This document shows positions 24,601-32,411 of a stretch of 64,000 bases of DNA, piece by piece (position 1 is the stretch's first letter; each line of letters begins with the position of its first letter). The notes below the pieces were generated by a model that was not told where the DNA came from, ran no database searches, and worked only from the letters and a program-made list of their open reading frames with translations. This DNA comes from Kitasatospora papulosa (GTDB lineage Bacteria; Actinomycetota; Actinomycetes; Streptomycetales; Streptomycetaceae): the NCBI RefSeq assembly GCF_000717245.1, contig NZ_JNYQ01000002.1, positions 496,001 through 560,000 of the forward strand. The letters are read 5' to 3'. The position numbers were made by a program, and so were the translations under genes.

Positions 24601-25762
24601 TCTGGTTGGCCTCGGGCCAGAGCTGGCCGGCCGGGTCCGCCGCGAGGGCCGAGAGTTCGCCCCGCAGCTCCTCCAGCGGCCCGCGCAGCGACTCGCCCAG
24701 AACGGCCGTCAGCTGGGTGTGCCGGTCGCCGAGGCCCGCGAGACGCTCTGCCTGCTCCTCCAGCTCGGCGGCGTACCGCTCGGTCCGGTCGGCGGTCTCG
24801 GCGGCGTGCTGCCCGGTGAGCGCCTCGACTTCGGCGCGGTGCTTCTCGGTGAGCTCGGCGATCTCGGCCGCATGCCGTTCGGTGAGACCGTTGACCTCGT
24901 CGTTGTGCCGTTCGGTGAGACCCGTGACCTCGTCGTTGTGCTGCTGGGTCAGTTCCTCGTGGGGTCTGCGGTCGGTGAACGTCATGACGGCGCCGACCAG
25001 CTGGTCCCCGTCCCGCACCGGTGCGGTCGTCAGGTCCACCGGCACCTGGTCACCGCTCTTGGACCAGAGGACCTGGCCGCGCACCCGGTGCTTGCGGCCG
25101 GACCTGAGGGTGTCGGCGAGCGGCGACTCCTCGTACGGGAACGGGCCGCCCTCCGCGCGCGAATGCAGGATCAGCGGGTGGAGTTCCTGTCCGCCGAGGT
25201 CGCTGGCGCGGAAGCCGAGGATCTGGGCGGCGGCGGGGTTGACCAGGACGACCCGGCCGTCCGTGTCCGTACCCACGACGCCTTCGGAGGCCGCCCGCAG
25301 GATCATTTCCGTCTGGCGCTGCGAACGGGCCAGCTCGGCCTCGGTGTCGACGGTGCCGGAGAGATCGCGGACGACGAGCATCAGCAGCTCGTCACCGGTG
25401 TAGCTGGAGTGGATGTCGTTGTAGCCGGCCTGGCCGCTGTCCAGTGAGGCGCTGGTGACCTCGACGGGGTACTCGGTGCCGTCGGTCCGGCGTGCGATCA
25501 TCCGCGTCGGCTTGGTCCTGCCCTGCTCGTCCGCAGTGTCCGGCCTCCGCATCGACCCCGGGATCAGCCTGGAGTCGAACTCCGGAAGCAGATCGAGCAG
25601 TCCGCGCCCCACGAGCGCGGTGCCCGGGGTCTCGAACATTTCGAGGGCGATGGTGTTGGCGTTGACGACCGTGCCGTTGCAGTTGACGAGCAGCAGCCCG
25701 TCCGGAAGGGCGTCGAGTATGGCTGCGAGGCGAGCAGCGCCTCGGGATGGCCTGCTGCTCAC
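21608..25762 (-). CDS. Very large PAS-PAS / degenerate histidine kinase / dual receiver protein
   Basis: 1384 aa from GTG 25762, which has GGGAGGA 8 nt upstream; ATG 25810 is a longer alternative. Domains: PAS at about 10-110, PAS at about 150-270 (EGVVGTDTDGRVVLVNPAAA), a heptad coiled coil (LTERHNDEV-type repeats, about 270-345), and a HisKA/HATPase-like core at about 345-570. About 560 residues of Pro/Ala-rich disorder then lead to two receiver-like domains (about 1140-1384; LFVDPLTGP and LVVMDLMQ aspartates). The H-box reads GESLRGPL where SHELRTPL is expected, so the phospho-acceptor His is replaced, and the ATPase N-box Asn is absent. It is probably a pseudokinase scaffold. Confidence 0.85.
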   Translation of the reverse strand: MSSRPSRGAARLAAILDALPDGLLLVNCNGTVVNANTIALEMFETPGTALVGRGLLDLLPEFDSRLIPGSMRRPDTADEQGRTKPTRMIARRTDGTEYPVEVTSASLDSGQAGYNDIHSSYTGDELLMLVVRDLSGTVDTEAELARSQRQTEMILRAASEGVVGTDTDGRVVLVNPAAAQILGFRASDLGGQELHPLILHSRAEGGPFPYEESPLADTLRSGRKHRVRGQVLWSKSGDQVPVDLTTAPVRDGDQLVGAVMTFTDRRPHEELTQQHNDEVTGLTERHNDEVNGLTERHAAEIAELTEKHRAEVEALTGQHAAETADRTERYAAELEEQAERLAGLGDRHTQLTAVLGESLRGPLEELRGELSALAADPAGQLWPEANQILHHLAAGYARMTTLVDNVLSYQRLDTGTEELVKQPVLLDAVVTAGIDGAVELIGPGRAQFAVHAPPIEAEVDAGRLITALAHLVADVAGVDSTGKARQVPGGGYVDSTVVVAAAQRGEVVRIEVRGPFAGGDPVHLPIVRGIVRAHDGVLQTHEMPGMSGSAYVLEVPLGTGAGTIVPEPLPAPTEAAVPEPLPAPAETAAPAVPEPAPQTPTQGGRRRARRASTDAFLDSPVDGGAAPESGDTAAAEPTGRRRARRGSADPQEQEQDMTAPRPSEGSGRRRGRPSPAETGAESPAGQPRQALALPAAASSPSEGSVVTAAEGAQGGGGRPQLGPTVPPQGVPQNPSGRPARQGGAQPAQPALPALASPEAPGQEQPRPDQPQQGQQQPGGRRARRALAAAQERATAAEPTGPRTAFALPPAAADRIPPTAPGSPVVAPPSVVAPASPAPQPVPAPAVPRPAPSDAQQAPGGGAPMPERHDAVRTAPDADHTPPQPHPAPSGRRRARPAEGPEQQARPGHPVPGQPLPAVPPQPDWAQDDASVPGPAHVDGVDQAGDGSRAVPGSTAHTTGTGTVAAPAGPPAAPAQASAPEPHPADGDVAAPVPDARRQPLPAEEPMPDSADSTQGRAFSVRTLGQGVPFAQHLAHQQNQTLGGAGRRRKLAAPPEAERQAPPAMAPAPPQPVPAPVPPQPVGAQGGTVQGSGTGRLMPAPASEGRAYAIGAPDEGAEGPEPLDGPGGAVEVANRPQPQPVDDELPPEPLDNPRRLLVWPAPDVSTQQALSDRGYRPVIVHSREEVDAQIAAFPAALFVDPLTGPITRTALQSLRQAAVAAEVPVLVTAGLGQATREAAYGADPAVLLKALAPRDSDQHPPRVLVIEEHEEIALALTETLERRGMQVARASGDSEAVDLATRMRPNLVVMDLMQVRRRRAGIIDWLRANGALNHTPLVVYTSAGMEEGDLPRLASGETVLFLAERSTSDEVQARIVDLLAKIGTN

Positions 25763-26053
25763 GAGACGCTTCCTCCCTGAATACCGCACCTTGCCGACAG
25801 CGGGCCCCATCCTGCCCCTCGGGCCTCAGGCTGTCACTGGAGGAGTCTAAAGGCAGGAGCGCACGACGGGCGGCGGATGAGGGGGAGCTCTCACCAAGGT
25901 TCTGTGGACACGGTGTACGCCGGTGGCCTGAGTCGTGACCGCGAGCGCCCCCTCTGACGTGCTCCGACGGGATCGACGGGGCGTAGGGGAGACCACCCGA
26001 ACAGGCCCTGGAGCGTGCGCCGGAGGCCCTCAGGGCGGGGCGGCGCGCGCCCC

Positions 26054-26094
26054 GGCGTGCGCCGTCCGCCCAGGCTGAAGTTCCGGCGCACGCC
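26054..26094 (-). terminator. Inverted repeat after the SSI gene
   Basis: 10-bp arms GGCGTGCGCC/GGCGCACGCC with a 21-nt interval, 13 bp beyond the minus-strand stop. The gap from here to the PAS/REC gene (25763-26053) holds no other feature I can support. Confidence 0.5.
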
Positions 26095-26106
26095 CCGCCG
26101 AACCGG

Positions 26107-26574
26107 TTACCGGGCGGAGGGGAGCACCGGCACGAGGTTGTTCCAGCGCGCGATCTCGCAGCCGTTGGCCCGGCTGAAGCGCGCGTCGACGTTTTCCCCC
26201 TGCCATGTGCCCTGCACCCGGGCGGCCGCGGGTCCGCCGGCCTGCTGGGTGCACATGGCGTTGCGGTCCGTCGCCACGAACGGGTTGTCGCCCGCTTCCG
26301 CGGCCTCGTCCAGCAGGTCACAGGCGCGCTGAGCGGCGGGGTGGCTGCCGCCCGCCGGGTCGCACTCCAGCTCGAAGACGCCGTCGGCCGACGGATTGCC
26401 GGACTCCGAGACCGTCACGGTGAGCCGGGTCTCCGTGTCCTGCGCCGTCGGCCAGTCCCCCTGGAGCAGGGGGAGAGGAGGCAGCGGTACAAGAGGGGAG
26501 GCGGCGGTGGCGGGCACGGCGGCGGACAGCGCGGCGAGGGACGCGACAGCGGTGAGGGCGATACGGCGCAGCAT
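26107..26574 (-). CDS. Subtilisin inhibitor-like (SSI family) secreted protease inhibitor
   Basis: 155 aa from ATG 26574 (CAGGAGCCCCGC upstream). Signal peptide MLRRIALTAVASLAALSAAV, cleaved near ATAAS. The mature protein has the SSI pattern: LTVTVSESG, LECDPAGGSHPAAQRAC (first Cys pair), AMCTQQ at the reactive-site region, VQGTWQG and a C-terminal GCE. SSIs bind and inhibit extracellular subtilisin- and trypsin-like proteases of Streptomyces. The reactive-loop residues suggest broad specificity but this is not certain. Confidence 0.88.
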   Translation of the reverse strand: MLRRIALTAVASLAALSAAVPATAASPLVPLPPLPLLQGDWPTAQDTETRLTVTVSESGNPSADGVFELECDPAGGSHPAAQRACDLLDEAAEAGDNPFVATDRNAMCTQQAGGPAAARVQGTWQGENVDARFSRANGCEIARWNNLVPVLPSAR

Positions 26575-27044
26575 GCGGGGCTCCTGTTGTTCTGGCGCGC
26601 CCAGGAGCGCGCCGGCCCGCTCGGGCACGGGCACCGGGTGGTGGCGCGCGCCGGGCGGCACGGGGGTGTCGGACGGAGGGCGGAGCCCTCGTACTCTCTA
26701 ACGCTCCTTACGCCCGCACGTTGCGCAACTCATGGGGGGCCGACCGGAAGAGGCACTCCTCGGACACCCGACCGGCGGCGCCGGATGTCGTGGCGGGGTC
26801 CGGGGAACCGCGTCCGGCACCAGGAGGACCTCTTGTGGCCACGAAGGGTGGACCGGGTACCCGCCGCCGATGCCACGACGGCCCCGGCCGGGGTGCGTGT
26901 CGGCGGGCTGACCCGGGCAGGACATCCGCCGCAGGGCGCTTTGCCTCGTCGGCCGCCCGCCTAGTACCGTGGGCGGCGATTGGTGACAGCGCGCTCGTCT
27001 GTGTCATCATCTGCACGCACCACCCGCGCTCGCGTGGGGTGTGC
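26575..27044. other. Gene-free interval before tRNA-Ser(GCU)
   Basis: 470 bp. Short ORFs on both strands lack ribosome-binding sites and streptomycete codon bias, or run into the tRNA. I see no supported gene; the right end should hold the tRNA promoter. Confidence 0.5.
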
Positions 27045-27136
27045 TGGAGGCGTCGCCTAGTCCGGTCTATGGCGCCGCACTGCTAATGCGGTTTGGGTCT
27101 TAAAGCCCATCGAGGGTTCAAATCCCTCCGCCTCCG
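27045..27136 (+). tRNA. tRNA-Ser(GCU)
   Basis: 92 nt with acceptor GGAGGCG/CGCCTCC, anticodon GCT in CACTGCTAATGCG, a long variable arm and TpsiC GAGGG-TTCAAAT-CCCTC. CCA not encoded. Followed by a terminator. Confidence 0.97.
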
Positions 27137-27142
27137 CAGAAC

Positions 27143-27175
27143 CCGAAGCCCCGTGCCCCAGGCACGGGGCTTCGG
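27143..27175 (+). terminator. Terminator of tRNA-Ser(GCU)
   Basis: Perfect 15-bp stem CCGAAGCCCCGTGCC with a 3-nt loop, 6 nt after the tRNA. Confidence 0.92.
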
Positions 27176-27342
27176 TCGTTCCCAGGTGCGGAAACCGGCC
27201 GCCGAAAGCATGTTTCCGCAGGTCGGAGCAGGTCTGGGCAATGGATTTCGCGTCACGGCGCAGGTCATGTAATGTTGTTCTCGCAACGCCGACCGGGGAG
27301 AAAAAAACCGGGGAGCGGGACCGAGGCTCACGCCGAGGACAA

Positions 27343-27415
27343 GCACTCGTAGCTTAACGGATAGAGCATCTGACTACGGATCAGAAGGTTGCAGGTTCGA
27401 ATCCTGCCGAGTGCA
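27343..27415 (+). tRNA. tRNA-Arg(ACG)
   Basis: 73 nt with acceptor GCACTCG/CGAGTGC, anticodon loop CTACGGA giving ACG, and TpsiC GCAGG-TTCGAAT-CCTGC. The A34 of this anticodon is the substrate of TadA, encoded at 53941-54441 in this window. A TAATGT at about 27270 is a plausible -10. Confidence 0.97.
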
Positions 27416-27424
27416 CAGCAGACC

Positions 27425-27456
27425 AGAGGCCCCCAGGAGAAATCCTGGGGGCCTCT
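27425..27456 (+). terminator. Terminator of tRNA-Arg(ACG)
   Basis: Perfect 14-bp stem AGAGGCCCCCAGGA with a GAAA loop. Confidence 0.92.
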
Positions 27457-27609
27457 CGCGTTGATGTGTCGGTCTGCCGGTTCAGGGGTGCCGGGGCGGT
27501 GCTTGCCCTCGTCCTCGTCCTGGGCGGAGTCCGGAGGGCCCTCCTGTTCCAGGCCTCGTCCGGAGAGTCCTGGAACAGGAGATCGGGCAGGTCACGCGGT
27601 TCAGGCTGA

Positions 27610-28797
27610 TTACCGGACCGTCGGGGAGACTCCGGTCCGGTCCTGTGCGAGGCGGCGGGCCCTGGTCGGCATGCCCAGCAGGGGGTTGACGACGCCCCAG
27701 GCCGCGCCCTTGCAGACGAGTTCCTTGTAGACGGCGGCGATCCGGCCGGTCAGCGCCGCCCGTACGGCGCGGTCGTCCGCGGTGACGTACTGGATGAGGC
27801 CGTCCTTGCGGCCGAGCGAGATGCACTGGTTGAAGTAGCGGAGCGGCATGTCCGGGAGCTTGCCGCCGGTCAGACGTGCCGCGATGGAGTCGGCCGCCTG
27901 CCACGCCGTGGGTGTGCCCGAGGCGCACGACATCCGCAGCGGCTTGTCGCCGGGGCCCATGGCCATGGCCGCGTCGCCGATGGCGTACACGTCGGGGTGC
28001 GAGACCGAGCGCATGGTCCCGTCGACCACGATGCGGCCCGTGCCGTCGACCTCCAGGGTGGTGGCCCGCGCGATCGGGTGGACCGCGAAGCCGGTGGTCC
28101 ACACGGTGACGGCGGCCGGGAGGGACGTGCCGTCGGCGGTGGTGACATGGCCGGCCGCCACACCGGTGACAGAGGTGTTCTCGTGCACGGTGACGCCGAG
28201 CCTGGCGCAGACCATCCGCACGTGTGCGCGGCCCTTGGGCGAGAGCCAGTCGCCGAGTCCACCTCGGACGGCGAGGGCGACGTCGAGGTCCGGGCGGGTC
28301 TCGGCGATCTCGGTCGCGGCCTCCAGCCCGGTGAGGCCGCCGCCCACGACGACCACGGGCTCTCCGACGTCCAGGCCGGCGAGGCGTTCACGCAGCCGCA
28401 GTGCTCCGGGGCGGCCGGTGATGTCGTGGGCGTGCTCGGAGATGCCGGGAACGCCCTGGGTGTTCCAGCCGCTGCCGAGGGCGTACACGAGGGTGTCGTA
28501 CGCCAGCTCCTGGGCGCCGTTCGCGCCATCGACGGTGACCGTCCTGCTGTCGACGTCGACACCGGTGACCTTCGCGAGCTTCAGCTCGACGCCGGTGTCC
28601 GCGAACATCTCGCTGAAGGGCCGGGTCCTGAGGTCCTGGCCGACTGCCAGCTGATGCATGCGCACCCGCTCGACGAAGTCGGGCTCGGCGTTGACGAGGG
28701 TGATGGCGACGTCCTCGGGGCGCAGTCGCCGGGCGAGGCGGCCGGCTGCGACGGCTCCGGTGTATCCGGCTCCGAGAACGATGATGCGGTGCTTCAT
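27610..28797 (-). CDS. FAD-dependent NADH dehydrogenase-like oxidoreductase
   Basis: 395 aa. N-terminal FAD dinucleotide motif HRIIVLGAGYTGAVAAGRL, a second NAD(P)H-binding VVVVGGGLTGLEAATEI (about 170-188) and the FAD-contacting HPDVYAIGDAA near 285. This fits the NDH-2/pyridine nucleotide-disulphide oxidoreductase class 2 without redox cysteines. ATG 28797 follows ACAGGAGCAGGGAC. It sits directly downstream of the ECF41 sigma gene on the same strand, the usual partner arrangement for ECF41, so this sigma factor probably drives it. Confidence 0.88.
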   Translation of the reverse strand: MKHRIIVLGAGYTGAVAAGRLARRLRPEDVAITLVNAEPDFVERVRMHQLAVGQDLRTRPFSEMFADTGVELKLAKVTGVDVDSRTVTVDGANGAQELAYDTLVYALGSGWNTQGVPGISEHAHDITGRPGALRLRERLAGLDVGEPVVVVGGGLTGLEAATEIAETRPDLDVALAVRGGLGDWLSPKGRAHVRMVCARLGVTVHENTSVTGVAAGHVTTADGTSLPAAVTVWTTGFAVHPIARATTLEVDGTGRIVVDGTMRSVSHPDVYAIGDAAMAMGPGDKPLRMSCASGTPTAWQAADSIAARLTGGKLPDMPLRYFNQCISLGRKDGLIQYVTADDRAVRAALTGRIAAVYKELVCKGAAWGVVNPLLGMPTRARRLAQDRTGVSPTVR

Positions 28798-28932
28798 GTC
28801 CCTGCTCCTGTCTCACGCGGGTTCGCCCCTTGAACCGGGCAGCCCGCCGTTTCCTGACAGGGGAGCGGTGTGAAGCACCTCACACGGCGGTCAGCTCGCG
28901 TCGGCACCGCACGGAGCGGCCTCGCGCGGCGG

Positions 28933-29877
28933 TCAGAAGAGGATGAGCAGGGGCTCCCCGTGGTCGGAGGCGGCCCATCGCCGGGTCGCGCGTTCCAGCT
29001 TGTCCGGGTTGACCTGGCTGCGGAGGCCGGTGATGCCGTCGGCTCCGATCTCCATGCACATGACGCCGATGACCCGGTCGTCGACGACCACCACAAGGGC
29101 GGGGGCATTGTTGGCGGTCGTGGCGAAGACTGCGGGGGAACCGCCCGCGAGGGCGCGCTTGGCCGGGCCGGGCTTGAACAGACCCCGCATGAACTTCGCG
29201 ACGGCGAGGGCGCCCTCGACGGCCCTGGCGCGTGCCGGGATCTTCCCGCCCCCGTCGCCGATCGCGACGGCGTCGTCGCTGAGCAGGTGGACGAGCGGTT
29301 CGGTCCGGCCGCTGGTGGCTGCGGCGAGGAACTCGTCGACGATCCGCTTCGCGGCGGCCCCGTCGACCTCCGTGCGTGTCCTGCCTTCCGCGACGTGCTT
29401 CTTGGCACGGTGGAAGATCTGCTGGCAGGCGGCCTCGGAGATGTCCAGGATCTCCGCGATCCTCCGGTGGGGGTAGCCGAAGGCCTCGCGCAGCACGTAG
29501 ACCACCCGCTCGTTCGGAGCGAGGCGCTCCATGAGGGCGAGGACCGCGTACGAGACGGATTCGCGCTGTTCGGCGGTGTCCGCGGGGCCGAGCATCGGGT
29601 CCCCGGCGAGCAGCGGTTCGGGGAGCCACTGGCCCACGTAGGTCTCGCGCCGTGCGCGGGCGGAGGTGAGCTGATTCAGGCACAGGTTGGTGAGGACCTT
29701 CGTCAGCCAGGCCTCGGGTACCTCGATCCGGCCGATGTCCGCGGCCTGCCAGCGCAGGAACGTGTCCTGCACCGCGTCCTCGGCGTCGCTCGCGGAGCCG
29801 AGGAGGCGATACGCGATGGCTTCCAGGCGGGGCATCGATGCCTTGAACCGGTCCATGTCGTTCATGGTCAGAGCCAT
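28933..29877 (-). CDS. ECF41-type sigma factor with SnoaL-like C-terminal domain
   Basis: 314 aa. Sigma regions 2 (about 10-75) and 4 (about 115-175, YPHRRIAEILDISEAACQQIFHRAKKHV) are joined to an NTF2/SnoaL-like domain (about 185-310). The ECF41 hallmarks are all seen: WLPEP in the linker, DGGGK and NPDKL in the extension. In this family the C-terminal domain replaces an anti-sigma factor and tunes activity. Start ATG 29877 sits 7 nt after TAGGAT, a leaderless promoter pattern. Linked to the downstream oxidoreductase. Confidence 0.92.
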   Translation of the reverse strand: MALTMNDMDRFKASMPRLEAIAYRLLGSASDAEDAVQDTFLRWQAADIGRIEVPEAWLTKVLTNLCLNQLTSARARRETYVGQWLPEPLLAGDPMLGPADTAEQRESVSYAVLALMERLAPNERVVYVLREAFGYPHRRIAEILDISEAACQQIFHRAKKHVAEGRTRTEVDGAAAKRIVDEFLAAATSGRTEPLVHLLSDDAVAIGDGGGKIPARARAVEGALAVAKFMRGLFKPGPAKRALAGGSPAVFATTANNAPALVVVVDDRVIGVMCMEIGADGITGLRSQVNPDKLERATRRWAASDHGEPLLILF

Positions 29878-29952
29878 GGCCCGGATCCTAGCCCTCGCGG
29901 CTCACGGCCGTCCGTGGGCCACGAGAACGGTGTCGGGCGGTGAGGGGCGATG

Positions 29953-30375
29953 TCAGGTCGTGGCCCCCGTCGCACCGCCGGTCCCCCGGCCGTGACGCTT
30001 CACCGCGGTGATCACGAGGGTCGACGCGGTGGTCGCGAGGAGGCTTCCCACCATGAGCATGGCGACGCCGATCGCGAAGAGTCCGCTGGAGTCGTCCGAC
30101 CAGTCGTAGGCGGCGGCCACGGTCAGGCCTGCCGTGATGCCGACGACGGGTCCCGCGATGCTCGGCCGGGACGCCGCCCAGTAGAGCGGTGCCAGGAGGG
30201 TCAGCACCAGCCCGGCCACCTGCCAGGCGGTGTAGGGGCCGGTCGTCGAGCCGTCGGGGTGTACGTCGTGGTGCTGGTCCCAGCCCAGCCAGGCGGCCCA
30301 GAGCACGAGTGCCGCCAGGGCGGGTACCAGGTAGGCCCACAGGTCGGGGGAGGGGTTCGCGAGTCGTCTGTTCAT
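29953..30375 (-). CDS. Four-TM integral membrane protein, unknown function
   Basis: 140 aa from ATG 30375 with GGGAGG 8 nt upstream. Four hydrophobic helices (about 17-32, 55-72, 78-95 and 102-125) and a Gly/Thr-rich tail. No family signature recognised. Monocistronic by spacing. Confidence 0.7.
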   Translation of the reverse strand: MNRRLANPSPDLWAYLVPALAALVLWAAWLGWDQHHDVHPDGSTTGPYTAWQVAGLVLTLLAPLYWAASRPSIAGPVVGITAGLTVAAAYDWSDDSSGLFAIGVAMLMVGSLLATTASTLVITAVKRHGRGTGGATGATT

Positions 30376-30534
30376 GGATCCAGCCTCCCGGCGCACGCGG
30401 AGGCGGACCCGGGTGCGCGTACTCGTCCGGCCCTGAGTACTTCAGGCAACAGGGGCGGTCACCGCGCGCCGAGCAGCGGGCAGGCACGGGCCGGGACCTC
30501 GCCCGTCCTGCGGCCGGCAGGCACGGGCCGGTTG

Positions 30535-31293
30535 TCAGCGGGCGTAGGACCCGAGGCCGATCAGGCAGTACACGTATTCGTTCAGGGTCGCTCCGTTGAG
30601 GGTGTACTGGTACGAGAACGCGTACTGCGTGGCGGAGTTGGCGTCGCACCTGCTCATGTCCGACGTGAGGGGGATCGTCTGGATCACCTGGTAGTGGGCG
30701 TCCGAGGCCGAGCAGGAGACCTCGTCGACGCCGCTGACCTCCTGGGCGGTCGTGGAGTCGGGCAGGGTCCCGTTGAGGCAGGTGCCGGACTCGTACGGGT
30801 CGGGGGCCTCCTGCCCGGAGTCGTACGGGTCCTCCGCGAACGGGTCCTCGGTGGAGGTGTCTTCAGGCTCCTCGGTCTCCACCGGCTCCTCGGCGCCGTC
30901 GGACGCCTCCGAGGTGCCGGTCTCCTCGGCGTACGGGTCCTCGGTCTCCTCGGCGTACGGATCCTCGCTGGAGATGTCGTACGTCGACGAGGCGGCCGGG
31001 GAGCCCGCGGAGGAGTCCTTGTCCTCGGCCCCGACGACGCCCAGCAGCACCACGGCACCGATCACGGCGGCGACGCCGAGGAAGGCCGCCCACGGGTAGC
31101 TGCGCGACCCGCCGGCGGTGACCTGGACGCGCAGCAGGACCTCCTGTCCGCCCACCCGGGCCCGGACGAGGTCGCCGTCCTGGGAGGGCGGGATGCGGAT
31201 GCGGGTGACGCCGGTCGGCAGGGGGACGGTGACGATGTCGCCTTCGGCGGCCTGCCGTGGCGAGAGCGGGAGTGGAATCTCCGTGGAGGTCAC
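30535..31293 (-). CDS. Membrane-anchored protein with acidic repeats, LppU/SCO3897-like C terminus
   Basis: 252 aa from GTG 31293. Residues 1-62 are a cytosolic beta domain (GDIVTVPLPTGVTRIRIPPS), about 67-85 a TM helix, then an acidic stalk with DPYAEE/DPFAEDPYD repeats. The exported C-terminal domain (about 168-252) has four cysteines (GTCLNG, SCSAS, SRCDA, YCLIG). The C-terminal pattern is like LppU/SCO3897-family surface proteins; function unknown. Confidence 0.7.
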   Translation of the reverse strand: MTSTEIPLPLSPRQAAEGDIVTVPLPTGVTRIRIPPSQDGDLVRARVGGQEVLLRVQVTAGGSRSYPWAAFLGVAAVIGAVVLLGVVGAEDKDSSAGSPAASSTYDISSEDPYAEETEDPYAEETGTSEASDGAEEPVETEEPEDTSTEDPFAEDPYDSGQEAPDPYESGTCLNGTLPDSTTAQEVSGVDEVSCSASDAHYQVIQTIPLTSDMSRCDANSATQYAFSYQYTLNGATLNEYVYCLIGLGSYAR

Positions 31294-31331
31294 GGGGTCA
31301 GTGTGGACCGGCGCCGGAATAATTGGAGGAT

Positions 31332-31356
31332 GTTTCTAGAAACTTGCTCTAGAAAG
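31332..31356. promoter_or_regulatory. Palindromic TCTAGAAA element
   Basis: Perfect 12-bp palindrome GTTTCTAGAAAC (31332-31343), with TCTAGAAA repeated 13 bp further on. It is A/T-rich in otherwise G/C-rich DNA between the divergent genes at 31293 and 31467, so a repressor or activator site is likely. Binder unknown. Confidence 0.55.
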
Positions 31357-31466
31357 TCGATGCGGCACGGCGGAGCGGATCCGCCGGCGGGCCCGGCTCG
31401 TTAGGGTTTTCCCGGGCCTCACCGCGGGGGTGCGGCCGTCACCGAGCGAGCCGGGAGGGGCGGGGC

Positions 31467-32354
31467 ATGAGCAACTGGCGGTGCACCGGGCTGCGCTGGC
31501 CCGACGGTGAGCCCGTCCTCGGCTGGGCGCGCGGCGGCGGGTCCGGAGAGCGGCGCACGAGTGTCCTGGCCTACGGGAAGGAACTCGGCTTCCGCGCCGA
31601 GGGCGAGCGGCACTGCGTGGGGGCGCGCGGCCATGTCTGCCCGGTCCGTGCCGTGGTGCCGGTACGGAGCACGGGAGCGCGGTGTCCGGAGTGTGCGCGG
31701 CTGGACCGGGCGCACTCGGTGGCCGCCGACACCCTCGCCGACGACCCGGGTACGTACCGCGTCTATCTGGCCTGGTTCGGGCCCGGCATGGTGAAGGTCG
31801 GGATCACCGGTGAGGCGCGGGGCGCCGCGCGGCTGCGGGAGCAGGGGGCCGTGGTGTTCAGCTGGCTGGGGCGTGGGCCGCTGATGGCGGCGCGGCGTAC
31901 CGAGGAACTGCTGCGCTCGGCGCTCGGGGTGCCCGACCGGATCCCGTACGCGCGCAAACGTGCGGTGCGGGGCGAGTTGCCGGGGGCGGCGGAGCGGGCC
32001 GCCGAGATCGAAGGGCTGTACCGGTCGGCCGAGGCCCTGGAGGGCGCGGGGTGGCCGGAGGCCCTGGAGCGGCTTCCCTTCGAGGCGGTCGACCACGCCG
32101 GGGTGTTCGGGCTGGGCGCCGCGGGCGCCGCCGCGCGGGTGGTCACCGGGCTGATGGACGGCGGAGTGGTGGCCGGGCGGCTGGTGGCGGCGGCCGGGCC
32201 GGACCTGCATCTGGAGACGGCGGGCGAGGGGATCGTCGTGCTGGACACACGGCTCGTCACCGGCTGGGACCTGGCGGGCGCCGACGCGCGTGCCGGGCTG
32301 AGCGTGCCGGTCGTGGCCCTGGGGGGCGGTGGGGTGCAGGACGGGCTGTTCTGA
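31467..32354 (+). CDS. DUF2797 protein (GIY-YIG-like core)
   Basis: 295 aa with GGGAGGGGCGGGGC before ATG. Residues about 45-75 contain a CVGARGHVCP..CPEC cysteine set. A GIY-YIG-like strand pair, YRVYLAWFGPGMVKVGIT (about 97-114), is the DUF2797 hallmark and resembles nuclease folds, though the catalytic pattern is incomplete. No direct function is known. TAGGGT about 60 nt upstream is a possible -10. Confidence 0.78.
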   Translation: MSNWRCTGLRWPDGEPVLGWARGGGSGERRTSVLAYGKELGFRAEGERHCVGARGHVCPVRAVVPVRSTGARCPECARLDRAHSVAADTLADDPGTYRVYLAWFGPGMVKVGITGEARGAARLREQGAVVFSWLGRGPLMAARRTEELLRSALGVPDRIPYARKRAVRGELPGAAERAAEIEGLYRSAEALEGAGWPEALERLPFEAVDHAGVFGLGAAGAAARVVTGLMDGGVVAGRLVAAAGPDLHLETAGEGIVVLDTRLVTGWDLAGADARAGLSVPVVALGGGGVQDGLF

Positions 32355-32411
32355 GATCGTCGCCGGGACCGGAACCTACGCGTACGGGTGCACGAGGCAG
32401 GGGTGGGGCGG

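Noticed and set aside
22223..25447. 1074-codon open frame on the plus strand opposite the PAS/REC gene
   Set aside because: Arg/Gly-rich translation typical of antisense frames in high-G+C DNA; the minus strand carries clear PAS and receiver domains, correct codon bias and a ribosome-binding site.
26698..26925. Small minus-strand ORF ending in CATCGRKER before tRNA-Ser(GCU)
   Set aside because: Codon usage and Arg/Pro composition are those of a shadow frame, there is no ribosome-binding site, and no conserved motif was recognised.
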